From Eubacterium callanderi (lineage in GTDB: Bacteria > Bacillota > Clostridia > Eubacteriales > Eubacteriaceae): a stretch of DNA of 64,000 bases. Position numbers and translations under genes: made by a program. The DNA is taken from NCBI RefSeq assembly GCF_900142645.1, contig NZ_FRBP01000007.1, positions 88,662-152,661 on the forward strand. Direction: 5' to 3'. Positions 17,297 through 25,915 of the stretch are shown here, in pieces. The notes below the pieces were generated by a model. It was not told the origin of the DNA, ran no database searches, and saw only the letters and a program-made list of their open reading frames with translations. The stretch's first letter is position 1. Each line of letters starts with the position of its first letter.

Positions 17297-18760
17297 TTAT
17301 AAATCGTATTTATGGCCTTCCGGCAGGTATTCATTTAACAGTTTTTTCTGGGTGGTGGTGACATCTGGCAGCGCGTAGCTTTCCAGCCGTTCGTTGATAA
17401 CCTTGCGGGCCCGGGCCACCAGATTGCCGTTCTTTTCAATGACATCTGCCGGGGAGCCGCCCTCGCGGACAAAGATGTTCGGGAAATAGTTTTCCTTTCT
17501 ATAATCCTTTGGCGTGCGGCCCTTCAGATAATTGCCGCGGGGGCCGGTCTTTTTGATGAGGTCAAAATACAGCTTGTCCTCGGTGATGTCCAGCCCCTGG
17601 TTCACACGCCTGAGGTAAGCGATATTTTCTTCATCCAGCACAAAGTTTTCCAGAGAGCCCAGGTTATAACCGCCGTAAGCACCCGCGGCGTTCAGGATAA
17701 AGTCCGTTTTGCCGAGCATGCCGGTCATGAGGGTCATCATGGATTCCGCGCCGCACTGGAAGTCCAGGTCAACGGCGGTGGTGGCAGATACGCCGGAGCG
17801 CACTGGCAGGTTATAGTAACGCCCCATGGCCACCAGTCCCATCTGCATGAGCACAGCTTCGGGCGCGCCGGTAGCCAGCTGGACATTGCGCATGTCGGTG
17901 GGGGAGGTTACCGAGCCATAAACCGCGCCTACGCCCGGGTTGATGAGCTGGGTGAGGACAATCCCGGCCAGGATGTTGGCGTTGTCCTGTACAATGGCGC
18001 TTGCCAGCGTCGGCGGACAGGTCAGGTTCGTCATGGAGCAGGAGATAATGATGACCGGCTGGTTTTCAAGCACTGCGCCCACAATGGTGTCCACGACTTC
18101 TGCGCCGATGGCCAGCGGCGAGAGCACACAGCAGTTGGACATGGTCACAGGCTTGTCCCAGATGTCGTAAAATTCGCGGTGCAGCTTGACCAGTCTGCGG
18201 TTTGCCTCCACCAGGGAGCCTTTTTTGTAATTGATGGGGGTGATGGTGTTGCCCTGATAGATGGGCTTACGGCAGTATTTAAGTCCCATGGCTACCTGCG
18301 GCGTGTGGAAATCATCGCCGGATTTGTCCAGATCGTCAGTGTTCTGGCAGGAATGGGTGGGCATGTCAATGACTGCGCTGGTTTCCTGGAGCATATAGTA
18401 TTCGGCCACATCCTTCAGGTTGGCCGGCCGGTAGGTGTTGTTTTCAAAATCCTGTATGGTGGTCGGGGCCACAGGGCCTGCGCAGATGGTCGGGGCGGTT
18501 TCACCCAAGGTAAGCTTCCCCGATGGGCTGTAAATGTCAAATTCCTTGGGCACTGTGGAGAGGCCCCGCTTTAAAAGGGCTTCATCGATAAAAATTTTAT
18601 GGCCCTCCACGCGGGCGCCGTTTTTCGCGAACACCTCCGCGGCGTAGTCGCTCTCAATGACCACACCGACCTCGGCTAAAATTTTTAAGGTATATTCATG
18701 GATCAGCTCAATTTCATCTCTGGTGATATATTTCTCAAATAAATTACGGTTCGGGTACAT
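17297..18760 (-). CDS. MttB-family methyltransferase (non-pyrrolysine), paralogue 2
   Basis: A 487-residue MttB homologue without an in-frame amber codon. Family segments: DEIELIHEYTLKILAEVGVVIE, the central CPPTLASAIVQDNANILAGIVLTQLINPGVGAVYG and LIKKTGPRGNYLKGRTPKDYRKENYFP near the end. The ATG at 18760 follows TTGGAGG; an upstream in-frame ATG at 18790 has no ribosome site. It is the first gene of the operon transcribed from the sigma-54 promoter at 18883-18869, with an untranslated leader of about 95 nt. It differs from paralogue 1 throughout, so two methyl donors or two methyl steps are likely. Confidence 0.85.
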   Translation of the reverse strand: MYPNRNLFEKYITRDEIELIHEYTLKILAEVGVVIESDYAAEVFAKNGARVEGHKIFIDEALLKRGLSTVPKEFDIYSPSGKLTLGETAPTICAGPVAPTTIQDFENNTYRPANLKDVAEYYMLQETSAVIDMPTHSCQNTDDLDKSGDDFHTPQVAMGLKYCRKPIYQGNTITPINYKKGSLVEANRRLVKLHREFYDIWDKPVTMSNCCVLSPLAIGAEVVDTIVGAVLENQPVIIISCSMTNLTCPPTLASAIVQDNANILAGIVLTQLINPGVGAVYGSVTSPTDMRNVQLATGAPEAVLMQMGLVAMGRYYNLPVRSGVSATTAVDLDFQCGAESMMTLMTGMLGKTDFILNAAGAYGGYNLGSLENFVLDEENIAYLRRVNQGLDITEDKLYFDLIKKTGPRGNYLKGRTPKDYRKENYFPNIFVREGGSPADVIEKNGNLVARARKVINERLESYALPDVTTTQKKLLNEYLPEGHKYDL

Positions 18761-18868
18761 GGTTTTCCTCCAATTTTTCATATCAGTCATTTTTCGTTGA
18801 TTACACTTGATTCCATCATTCTGCAGATTCTGGAAGGATCGGCTTTCCGATTCATGCCGTTTAATAAC

Positions 18869-18883
18869 GCAAGACCCGTGCCA
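18869..18883 (-). promoter_or_regulatory. Sigma-54 promoter of MttB/isomerase/MFS/MttB operon
   Basis: On the minus strand, TGGCACGGGTCTTGC has the -24 TGGCAC and -12 TTGC elements with five bases between them, matching the sigma-54 consensus. Transcription would start near 18857. The divergent gene at 19059 encodes a sigma-54 activator. Confidence 0.9.
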
Positions 18884-19009
18884 ATTTTAAAAAAGCCCCA
18901 GATGCGCCATTTCTCCATAAAAAAGGGCCGTCTGTTAATCATTTTTAACTACCCATACTTTTTAATATTTATTAATCTATGCAAAAATGACTATTTTTTC
19001 GGAAATCGC

Positions 19010-19038
19010 TTGTTTTTTATAAAGAATCCCGGTATACT
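19010..19038 (+). promoter_or_regulatory. Sigma-A promoter of sigma-54 activator 1
   Basis: TTGTTT (19010-19015) and TATACT (19033-19038) with 17-bp spacing, 21 bp ahead of the GTG start. Confidence 0.6.
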
Positions 19039-19058
19039 TTAGAAAAGGCGGTGATTTT

Positions 19059-20450
19059 GTGAACAATCCATTTCAGCACAGCGAAGAATACATGAACTAT
19101 CTCATGTCTCTTCCAAAGGAGCTCTATATTAAAATTCTCGAAAATCTTTTTCTGGGCGTTTTTGTCAGCGACCAGAACGGAAAAACCATCTACGTGAACC
19201 CGGCCATCTCAAGGCATTACGGCAAGCTGCCCGAGGATCTGGTGGGCGACAGCGACTGGGGGAAATGGGAGGGTGTTGTCTACCCGCCCGCCTATAAAAA
19301 TATGCTGGCCATGAAAAGGCCGCTGATCTACCGGCAGAAAAATATGCTGTCGCGCAATTACATGGAAATCATTGACACCCCCGTCATGAAAGAGGAGGCG
19401 CCGGATGACATCGACTTTACCGTCTATGTGATTCAGGAAAATTTTTCGGATGTAGATTTTGACGCAGATGCTAAGCTTATGGAAAAGCCCGAGAAAGTAA
19501 AAAAGCGCCAGCGGCGCAATATTGTGGGGGAAAGCCATGCTTTTCTGAAGCGGATTGTGGAGCTGGAACGCATCGCGAAGTCGGACATGTCCATCCTGCT
19601 GCTGGGCGAGAGCGGCACTGGCAAAACCCTGATCGCTGAGTACATCCACCAGTGCAGTGACCGCGGCTTTGGCCCTTTTATGTCCATCAACTGCGGCGCG
19701 ATCCCCGACAATCTGCTGGAAAGCGAGCTTTTCGGCTATGCCTCCGGCTCCTTTACCGGCGCCAATACCCGCGGAAAAAAGGGCCTGCTGGAATCCGCCG
19801 ACAAGGGGACTGTTTTCCTCGATGAGATCGGGGATCTGCCTTTAAACCTCCAGGTAAAACTTCTGCACGCCATTGAGAGCAAATCCTTCCTGCCCGTCGG
19901 CGGCACCACGCCTGTCCATGTGGATGTGCGCATTATTTCCGCCACCAATAAGGACTTAAAAACTGCCATCGCGCAAAAAACCTTCAGAGAGGACCTCTAC
20001 TGGCGTATCGGCTCCTTTATCAGCTATATCCCACCCCTCAGAGAACGCAAGGAGGATATCATCCCCCTTTCTCTCCATTATCTCAAAAAACAAAATTTAA
20101 AATACGGCACGAACAAAGTTTTTTACTCTCTGACCCTGCTGGCACTGGTCAACTACGACTGGCCTGGCAATATCCGTGAGCTCAAAAATGTCATTGAGCG
20201 CATGTATGTTTTAACCAGCGGCTCCATTATCTACGAGAGCAAGGTGCCCGAGGAGATCCGCATGCACGTTCCCCGGACGGATGATAAGTTCTACTATTCC
20301 TACGACCAGCTTTTGGATCAGGTCAAAAGCTACATCATCCAGGACTGCTACAGCCGCAGAAAAACCTCTGTCGGCGTGGCTGAGGAGCTTGGCATTACCC
20401 AGTCAAAAGCCAGCCGGCTCATACGGAAATATTGTGCTAAGGAGGAGTAA
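19059..20450 (+). CDS. Sigma-54-dependent activator with PAS domain (activator 1)
   Basis: A 463-residue NtrC-type protein without a receiver domain. A PAS domain at about 25-130 (GVFVSDQNGKTIYVNPAISRHYG) is the likely ligand sensor. The AAA+ domain (about 155-385) has Walker A GESGTGKT, the sigma-54-contact loop GSFTGA and Walker B VFLDEIGDL. A Fis-type HTH ends the protein (VAEELGITQSKASRLIRKY). It starts with GTG. It is divergent from the sigma-54 promoter at 18869-18883 and is its most likely activator. Confidence 0.9.
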   Translation: MNNPFQHSEEYMNYLMSLPKELYIKILENLFLGVFVSDQNGKTIYVNPAISRHYGKLPEDLVGDSDWGKWEGVVYPPAYKNMLAMKRPLIYRQKNMLSRNYMEIIDTPVMKEEAPDDIDFTVYVIQENFSDVDFDADAKLMEKPEKVKKRQRRNIVGESHAFLKRIVELERIAKSDMSILLLGESGTGKTLIAEYIHQCSDRGFGPFMSINCGAIPDNLLESELFGYASGSFTGANTRGKKGLLESADKGTVFLDEIGDLPLNLQVKLLHAIESKSFLPVGGTTPVHVDVRIISATNKDLKTAIAQKTFREDLYWRIGSFISYIPPLRERKEDIIPLSLHYLKKQNLKYGTNKVFYSLTLLALVNYDWPGNIRELKNVIERMYVLTSGSIIYESKVPEEIRMHVPRTDDKFYYSYDQLLDQVKSYIIQDCYSRRKTSVGVAEELGITQSKASRLIRKYCAKEE

Positions 20451-20454
20451 AAAC

Positions 20455-20489
20455 AGCAGGAAACAGGCCTGTCAATCCTGCTTCCTGCT
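20455..20489. terminator. Bidirectional terminator
   Basis: AGCAGGAAACAGG / CCTGCTTCCTGCT stem with one mismatch, A-run before and TTTT after, between the convergent activator 1 and AceTr-like genes. Confidence 0.75.
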
Positions 20490-20496
20490 TTTACGC

Positions 20497-21090
20497 CTAA
20501 TGGCCCAAAAGCGGCCCCATTGGCAGACCCCTGTCTCCAGCTGAAAGCAAAAGATCATTGACAAAAAGATAAGCTGTGCCGACTCCCACAATCAGCGACA
20601 GGTATTTGTTAACTGTAAAAATGATCAGCGAGCCAACAGAAAGCAGCTCTAATCCATAGGTAAAAAGCCATATCGCAGCGATACCATAAACCACAAGCGG
20701 GATAACAGGCCCTTTAAGCATCGGCTTGAGCAGCGCAAAAACAGCAAGACTTCCCCAAAACATGGGAATCGCTAAAATCGAAATGTTCATATCCCAGCCA
20801 AACAGAAATCCAAAATGCAGAGCAATGTAGATTAAACCAAAAATTCCTCCGAAGAGAGAGCCAAAAATGAAATAACAATTGCCCATATAAGCATCATTGC
20901 GCTTATAATAAATAAAAGCGCCTATAAGATAAACGGGATAAACAGCCAGCATTAAGCACCCAAGCACTAAGTATGTTCCCTCCGAAAAAACATCCAAATA
21001 AACGGCCCAAAAAGATATTACCTCCATTGAAAAAACAAACAGCATGGCCCCTCCCGGATCTGCCGGAACACTTACTCTGTTTTCATCCAT
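20497..21090 (-). CDS. Six-helix membrane protein, AceTr (GPR1/FUN34/SatP)-like
   Basis: A 197-residue protein with six hydrophobic helices. The N-terminal DPGGAMLFVFSM, the YLIGAFIYYKRNDAYMGNCYFIFGSLFG segment and the end LPMGPLLGH follow the layout of acetate/succinate transporters of the AceTr family, though the strict NPAPLGL motif is absent. An acetate or small carboxylate channel would suit an acetogen; a UreI/AmiS-like channel is the alternative. It is divergent from activator 2, and both promoters are covered by three similar palindromes. Confidence 0.6.
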   Translation of the reverse strand: MDENRVSVPADPGGAMLFVFSMEVISFWAVYLDVFSEGTYLVLGCLMLAVYPVYLIGAFIYYKRNDAYMGNCYFIFGSLFGGIFGLIYIALHFGFLFGWDMNISILAIPMFWGSLAVFALLKPMLKGPVIPLVVYGIAAIWLFTYGLELLSVGSLIIFTVNKYLSLIVGVGTAYLFVNDLLLSAGDRGLPMGPLLGH

Positions 21091-21161
21091 TGTTTTTCTC
21101 CTTTACATAATTAAAGTGATTCAGTTAATTTCTCCATTCTGAATTACAAAGGCGCGCAACT

Positions 21162-21247
21162 TTGAATGCTTTCAATATACACCCATTATTGAACGTTGTC
21201 AATATTTAATTTTGAATGCTTTCAATTTTTAAGAAAAATGGTATAAT
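21162..21247. promoter_or_regulatory. Divergent promoters with three operator-like palindromes
   Basis: TTGAATGCTTTCAA occurs at 21162-21175 and again at 21212-21225, and ATTGAACGTTGTCAAT lies at 21188-21203. On the minus strand, TTGACA (21202-21197) and TATATT (21179-21174) at 17-bp spacing form the promoter of the AceTr-like gene, with palindromes over both the -35 and the start. On the plus strand, TATAAT (21242-21247) serves activator 2, and the third palindrome covers its -35 region. A single regulator could therefore control both genes. Confidence 0.65.
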
Positions 21248-21356
21248 AACCGTAGCTTAAAACTGATTAAAATTATAAAAATAGTGTAAAAAACAAAAAT
21301 CGACTGTCTTACTCACAGTTTTTTAATCATCAATCCTAAAACAAAGAGGTAAAAAT

Positions 21357-22808
21357 ATGGAACAGGATTTAAAGGCGCTGCGCCCCCTGAACATTGGTGA
21401 TCTGGAGCGCATCACGGACATGGCCGTGATGATTCTTGACGCCGAGGGGCGTATCATCTGTTACTCTAAGGGCTGTGAAAAAATTGAAGCCCTGCGGCGT
21501 GACGAGGTTATTGGAAAAAGCCCGGAAGAGCTCTATAATCCACAGCAGTTTCCAAACATCATCCGCCCAAAGCGCTCAATGGTGCTCGATACGCTGAAAA
21601 CCGGAAAAATCTATCAGGAAACGCTGGACTATTACACCACAGTCGGCGGCAATGAGGCAAATATTCTGTGCAGCACCTACCCCATTTACGGTAAAAACGG
21701 TAAAATAGACTACGCCCTGTGCATTTACCGCGAGGTCTCGGATTATCTGGAAATGATCGCCGACGGCAATAAAAAGCAGAGCGACCGCCAGGCCCCCTCC
21801 CAATACCTGCAAAACGGTACCCAGCACACCTTTGCCAATGTGATCGGCAGCAGCCCGATGCTGCAAAAAGCAGTCTACCGGGGGAAAATCGCGGCTAAAA
21901 CAGATGCCCCTGTGCTCATCTGGGGTGAGACCGGCACCGGTAAGGAGGTCTTTGCCCAGAGCATTCACAACTACAGTGCCTTTTCCTCCTATCCCTTCGT
22001 GGCTGTAAATTGCAGCGCTATCCCGGAAGCCCTGCTTGAAAGCACTCTGTTTGGCACCTGTAAAGGCTCGTATACCGGCGCTGTCAACCGAAAAGGACTG
22101 TTTGAAGAGGCTGAGAACGGCACTTTGTTTTTGGATGAGCTCAACTCCATGGATATCGGGCTCCAGTCAAAGCTGCTGCGTGTTCTGGAGACCGGGCGCT
22201 TCCGCGCGGTGGGCGGCCAGGAGGAAAAGCCCTGTAAATGCCGTATTATCAGCGCCATCAACGAGGAGCCTTTCATCGCCATTGAAAATAGCCATTTAAG
22301 GGCAGACCTCTATTACCGCCTGGCGGTTTTCTCCATTGAGCTTCCACCACTTATCCGGCGCCGGGAAGATATTTCTGAAACGGCTGAGTATTTTATTGGC
22401 AGTATGGCGCCAGTGCTCGGAAAAAAGGTCACCCGGCTGTCCAGCGCGGTAAAACAGATTTTTGAATACCACAGCTGGCCCGGCAATGTCCGGGAACTGC
22501 GGCATATCATCACCCAGGCCATCTACTTCGCGGGAAAGGACGAAGCCTTTATCAAACCCCACCACCTGCCTGAGTACCTACTTAGGACAAAGGCCGCTCC
22601 CGAAAAAGCGCCGCCCTCCGGCCTGCCCGGAACCAGCGGGGAAGAAAGGCTCAGCCATCTGATGAACGCCTATGAAGCAAAGATCATCCAGGATGCCCTT
22701 GAAAATAACGGCCATAATATCAGCCAAACCGCAAAGCAGCTCCAGATTTCCCGGACAAACTTGCACAATAAGATTAAGAAGTACAACCTGGAAAAAGCTG
22801 AGGGCTAA
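21357..22808 (+). CDS. Sigma-54-dependent activator with PAS domain (activator 2)
   Basis: A 483-residue activator: PAS at about 18-125 (AVMILDAEGRIICYSKGCEKI), a linker, AAA+ at about 160-390 with Walker A GETGTGKE, the loop GSYTGA (Tyr in place of the usual Phe) and Walker B LFLDELNSM, then a Fis-type HTH (ISQTAKQLQISRTNLHNKIKKY). It probably drives the MttB/MFS operon from the sigma-54 promoter at 25538-25523, although that promoter lies 2.7 kb away, beyond the target genes. It converges on the MFS gene and overlaps it by 4 bp. Confidence 0.9.
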   Translation: MEQDLKALRPLNIGDLERITDMAVMILDAEGRIICYSKGCEKIEALRRDEVIGKSPEELYNPQQFPNIIRPKRSMVLDTLKTGKIYQETLDYYTTVGGNEANILCSTYPIYGKNGKIDYALCIYREVSDYLEMIADGNKKQSDRQAPSQYLQNGTQHTFANVIGSSPMLQKAVYRGKIAAKTDAPVLIWGETGTGKEVFAQSIHNYSAFSSYPFVAVNCSAIPEALLESTLFGTCKGSYTGAVNRKGLFEEAENGTLFLDELNSMDIGLQSKLLRVLETGRFRAVGGQEEKPCKCRIISAINEEPFIAIENSHLRADLYYRLAVFSIELPPLIRRREDISETAEYFIGSMAPVLGKKVTRLSSAVKQIFEYHSWPGNVRELRHIITQAIYFAGKDEAFIKPHHLPEYLLRTKAAPEKAPPSGLPGTSGEERLSHLMNAYEAKIIQDALENNGHNISQTAKQLQISRTNLHNKIKKYNLEKAEG

Positions 22809-22825
22809 ATGCCCTCAGCTTTTTT
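22797..22825. terminator. Terminator palindrome inside both convergent coding ends
   Basis: GCTGAGGGC (22797-22805) and GCCCTCAGC (22811-22819) followed by a T-run. The left arm codes the last residues of activator 2 and the right arm those of the MFS permease, so both proteins end in KAEG (plus Ile in the permease). Confidence 0.85.
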
Positions 22826-24034
22826 GTGCCGTCTGTAAATAATCACAGCCAGTATGATACTGATCACCGAAAAACTGATCATCCAGATAAATATCTTATT
22901 AAAGCCCACCACCGGGTCCGCGTCAATCCACGAACCCATGATGGTCGTCATAAAGGCCTCCGGCGCATAGGCGATAAAGGAAATGATGCCTGTGGCGGCC
23001 GCGGTCAGTTCAAGGGGAATCCCGCCTTCACCCATGACTGAATAATAAACAGATTTAACCGTAAAATACAGGAAGGACATGACCATGGTAATGACAATGG
23101 ACACCGTTACCAGGCTGCTGCTGAAAATCAAAAGCGCTGCGCACACGATAATACCGCCCAGAAGGCCGCTGATAAAAATGGCTCTGGATTTCGCCTTATC
23201 CGCCAGTATACCGCCCAGCACACCTGCCGCAATCACGATGACATAGCTTCTGAAAATCGCCAGTCCGCTGGAGACAGAGGCCGATACGCCCAGCACCTGT
23301 GTTGTGTAAGTGCCGAGGTAGTTTGTCCCGGTATTGATCACGCAAAAACAACTGAACAGGAAGAACGCAACCAGCCATGTGCCGGGGAGCTTGAGCGCTT
23401 TTATAATATTTTTCATTCCTTTTTCCTGAGGACTGTCCTGCTTTGAGCCCTTAACCTCCGTTTTAGGTAAAAAGACGATGCTCAAAGCCGCGAAGAGCAC
23501 ATATAACCCAACCGAAATCCACAGGAGCACCTGCATTCCTCCCACGCTGTCCACAAAAAGGCCCAGCATCCAGAGAAAAACAAAGCCGGTTACCGCGCTG
23601 ACCACACCGCGCATGGCCTCGCTGACACCAAAAAGCTTTCCCTGCTCCTCCTCTGTTCCCAGATGGCGCACAAAACAGATATAAGGTGACCAGAGCGTGG
23701 CGGTCGTAAAGAAGCCATACAGGACATAGATAACCACCAGTGTATTATAGCCTGGAAAAGTGGACTGCCAGAAAGTGAGCCCTGCCATGACTAAAAAAGA
23801 GATGGTCAGCAGAATACGCGCGCTGAAACGGTCGGCCAGATAACCGCTGACCGGGTAGCAGAACAGGGCGACCAGGCCATAAATCGACCCAAGCGTGCCC
23901 AGCTGCAAGTTGGTCAGATGAAATCCGTCCAGCATCTGGTCATAAAAGAAAAAGCGGAGGTAGGGGATAAAATAGATAATTCCCACCATCACACTGATCA
24001 ACACCAAAAGAAAATTACGTTTTCCCTTACTCAT
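22805..24034 (-). CDS. MFS permease, OxlT-like, paralogue 2
   Basis: A 409-residue, 12-helix permease closely patterned on the MFS proteins at 14993 and 54490 (IPYLRFFFYDQ, YPVSGYLADRFSARILL). It is co-transcribed with MttB paralogue 3, which ends 10 bp upstream, and is likely the uptake system for that enzyme's substrate. The ribosome site is GGAGG. Confidence 0.85.
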   Translation of the reverse strand: MSKGKRNFLLVLISVMVGIIYFIPYLRFFFYDQMLDGFHLTNLQLGTLGSIYGLVALFCYPVSGYLADRFSARILLTISFLVMAGLTFWQSTFPGYNTLVVIYVLYGFFTTATLWSPYICFVRHLGTEEEQGKLFGVSEAMRGVVSAVTGFVFLWMLGLFVDSVGGMQVLLWISVGLYVLFAALSIVFLPKTEVKGSKQDSPQEKGMKNIIKALKLPGTWLVAFFLFSCFCVINTGTNYLGTYTTQVLGVSASVSSGLAIFRSYVIVIAAGVLGGILADKAKSRAIFISGLLGGIIVCAALLIFSSSLVTVSIVITMVMSFLYFTVKSVYYSVMGEGGIPLELTAAATGIISFIAYAPEAFMTTIMGSWIDADPVVGFNKIFIWMISFSVISIILAVIIYRRHKKAEGI

Positions 24035-24044
24035 GACAGGCCTC

Positions 24045-25475
24045 CTAAATCTGATCCCGGTAAGCTTCCGGCAAATACGGCTTTAACAATTCTTCCTGCT
24101 CTTTTGTAATTTCCGGCGCCTGGTAAGCCTCAATTCTCTCCTGCACCTTTTGGCCGGCATTTTCCTTGAGCCCGACCCGGCCTTTATTCTGCCAGTCGTT
24201 GGCGTCGGCCTTGTTCAGGTACTGGGTGAGATAAAATTCTTCACGGTACATTTTCGGCGTTCTGCCAGACAGGAAATTTCCCCTTGGTCCGGTCTTTTCA
24301 ATATCCTTAAAGCAGATTTTCTTCTCCGTTACATCAATGCCCCGGTGAATCCGTTCGGCATAGGCAAAGATTTCCTCATCCATCAGCATTTTTTCAAAGC
24401 TGACGATATTGTATGTCCCCAGACAGCCTGTGCTGTGGAGGATCATATCCGGTTTTGCCTCTACGGTCGCTTCGGCCATCATCATGGATTCCATACCTGC
24501 CTGGAAATCAAGATCCTTGGCGTCGCTGATGGCGCCGCCGGCCCGGAAGGGAACGCGGTAATAATCGGCCAGAGCCGCTGTTCCGTAAATCATCAGCGCC
24601 GCCTCTGGATTCCCCATGCTCAGCTGAATAGTCCTCAAATCTGTCGAGCCGGATACATTGGCGTAAATCATCGGTGTTCCGGGTTTTAAGAGCTGCGTAA
24701 AAACAAAGCCTGCCAGAATCTCTGCATTCACCATGGTCAGGATTGAAGCGACCGAAGGCGGAGCTGTTAAAACCGGCATCACACAGGAGGCCAGCCAGAT
24801 ACCCTGGTTTTCGCTGCAGGTTCCGATGATCCGCTCGATGGGGGCATGGTCATAGCAGAGCGGCGAAAGAGGGTTGATCCCCACCGAAGCCAGACATTTA
24901 TCCTCAACGCCCTCAAACCGTTTCATCAGGCGGATACCGCCTGCCATGGCTTCCCGCAGGCTACCCTTTTCTGCCGAGGTATCGGGAATGGCAAAAGGGA
25001 AAGGCTTATTGGAGTATTTCATGAGCAGCGCCAGATAGGAATAGCGCTTCACATCATCGGAAAAGCCTTCCGATTCGGTAAAAAAGTTAACGTGGTTACA
25101 GTCAAGCAATGGACTGGTATCAATAAGCTTAAACAGATCAATAATGTCTTTATTTAAAATTTTACGGATATTGCCACGGTCCTCAATAAAAGCCGGACAG
25201 CCCACCGGCAGCTTGACCATACTGCCGCCTCCAACCTCTACGGTTCCTCTGCCCGAGTACAGCGTAAAGGTCTCCGGAACCGTTGACAGAGCCGCGCGCA
25301 CATCCTTCTCACCCATATAGACGACATCGCCCTCGACCCGCATGCCGTGCTTCCTGAAAATCTCCAGAGCTTCCTCATGCTCAAATTTTACCCCGACGTT
25401 TTCAAGAATACGAATGGTATTCTCATGAATTAATTCAATGTCCTCTTTTGCAATAAACTGTTCGTATTTTTTCAT
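24045..25475 (-). CDS. MttB-family methyltransferase (non-pyrrolysine), paralogue 3
   Basis: A 476-residue MttB homologue with an uninterrupted frame (no amber codon). Family segments: EDIELIHENTIRILENVGVKFE, the central APPSVASILTMVNAEILAGFVFTQLLKPGTPMIYA and FKDIEKTGPRGNFLSGRTPKMYREEFYLTQY. It should demethylate a quaternary amine or similar compound to a corrinoid acceptor encoded elsewhere. It is the first gene of a two-gene operon with its own sigma-54 promoter and upstream repeats. Confidence 0.85.
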   Translation of the reverse strand: MKKYEQFIAKEDIELIHENTIRILENVGVKFEHEEALEIFRKHGMRVEGDVVYMGEKDVRAALSTVPETFTLYSGRGTVEVGGGSMVKLPVGCPAFIEDRGNIRKILNKDIIDLFKLIDTSPLLDCNHVNFFTESEGFSDDVKRYSYLALLMKYSNKPFPFAIPDTSAEKGSLREAMAGGIRLMKRFEGVEDKCLASVGINPLSPLCYDHAPIERIIGTCSENQGIWLASCVMPVLTAPPSVASILTMVNAEILAGFVFTQLLKPGTPMIYANVSGSTDLRTIQLSMGNPEAALMIYGTAALADYYRVPFRAGGAISDAKDLDFQAGMESMMMAEATVEAKPDMILHSTGCLGTYNIVSFEKMLMDEEIFAYAERIHRGIDVTEKKICFKDIEKTGPRGNFLSGRTPKMYREEFYLTQYLNKADANDWQNKGRVGLKENAGQKVQERIEAYQAPEITKEQEELLKPYLPEAYRDQI

Positions 25476-25522
25476 CTTGTTCCTCCCAAATGTAGCAGCA
25501 TTAAATCTTGATATTTAGTAAA

Positions 25523-25538
25523 TGCAATTCTTATGCCA
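25523..25538 (-). promoter_or_regulatory. Sigma-54 promoter of MttB paralogue 3/MFS operon
   Basis: On the minus strand, TGGCATAAGAATTGCA matches TGGCAY-N5-TTGCW exactly. The leader to the ATG at 25475 is about 35-40 nt. Confidence 0.9.
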
Positions 25539-25618
25539 AAAATATACCGAAAAAACCAGGATTTATCACTCTAAAACACCGTAATTTTATTTTTTTACTT
25601 AGTTTTTCTTTTATTTTT

Positions 25619-25723
25619 GTTCAAAATATTGACACTGTCATAAAAAACAACAAACCTAAAAACCAATATTTTTAACGAAATTTCAACTAGATGAAGAAAA
25701 GCTGTCCAAAATATTGACACTTT
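25619..25723. promoter_or_regulatory. Probable activator-binding repeats (UAS)
   Basis: Direct repeats sharing CAAAATATTGACACT lie at 25622-25636 and 25707-25721, 81-185 bp upstream of the sigma-54 promoter, the usual range for NtrC-type activators. A weaker relative (AAATATTTGTCCACT) is at 25804-25818. The rest of 25540-25830 is AT-rich and otherwise featureless. Confidence 0.6.
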
Positions 25724-25831
25724 TTGAAATTTTTATTTTAAAAACAGCCGCAAAGAATACAATTAATCTTTAAACTCAAAAAAATACTTGCTTAAATTAG
25801 AGTAAATATTTGTCCACTCCAATGGATTTCA

Positions 25832-25860
25832 TTGACATTTTCTCTTGATAAGCGTATGAT
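25832..25860 (+). promoter_or_regulatory. Sigma-A promoter of the sigma-like regulator gene
   Basis: TTGACA (25832-25837) and TATGAT (25855-25860), 17-bp spacing, about 50 nt ahead of the start at 25916. Confidence 0.75.
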
Positions 25861-25915
25861 CATTTAAAAAGAACATATGTTCGAAAAAGAAAATTCATTC
25901 GAAAGGTGGGAGTAT

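Noticed and set aside
13575-25475. Pyrrolysine-type MttB genes
   Set aside because: All three frames are complete without an in-frame amber codon, so these are the non-pyrrolysine members of the family.
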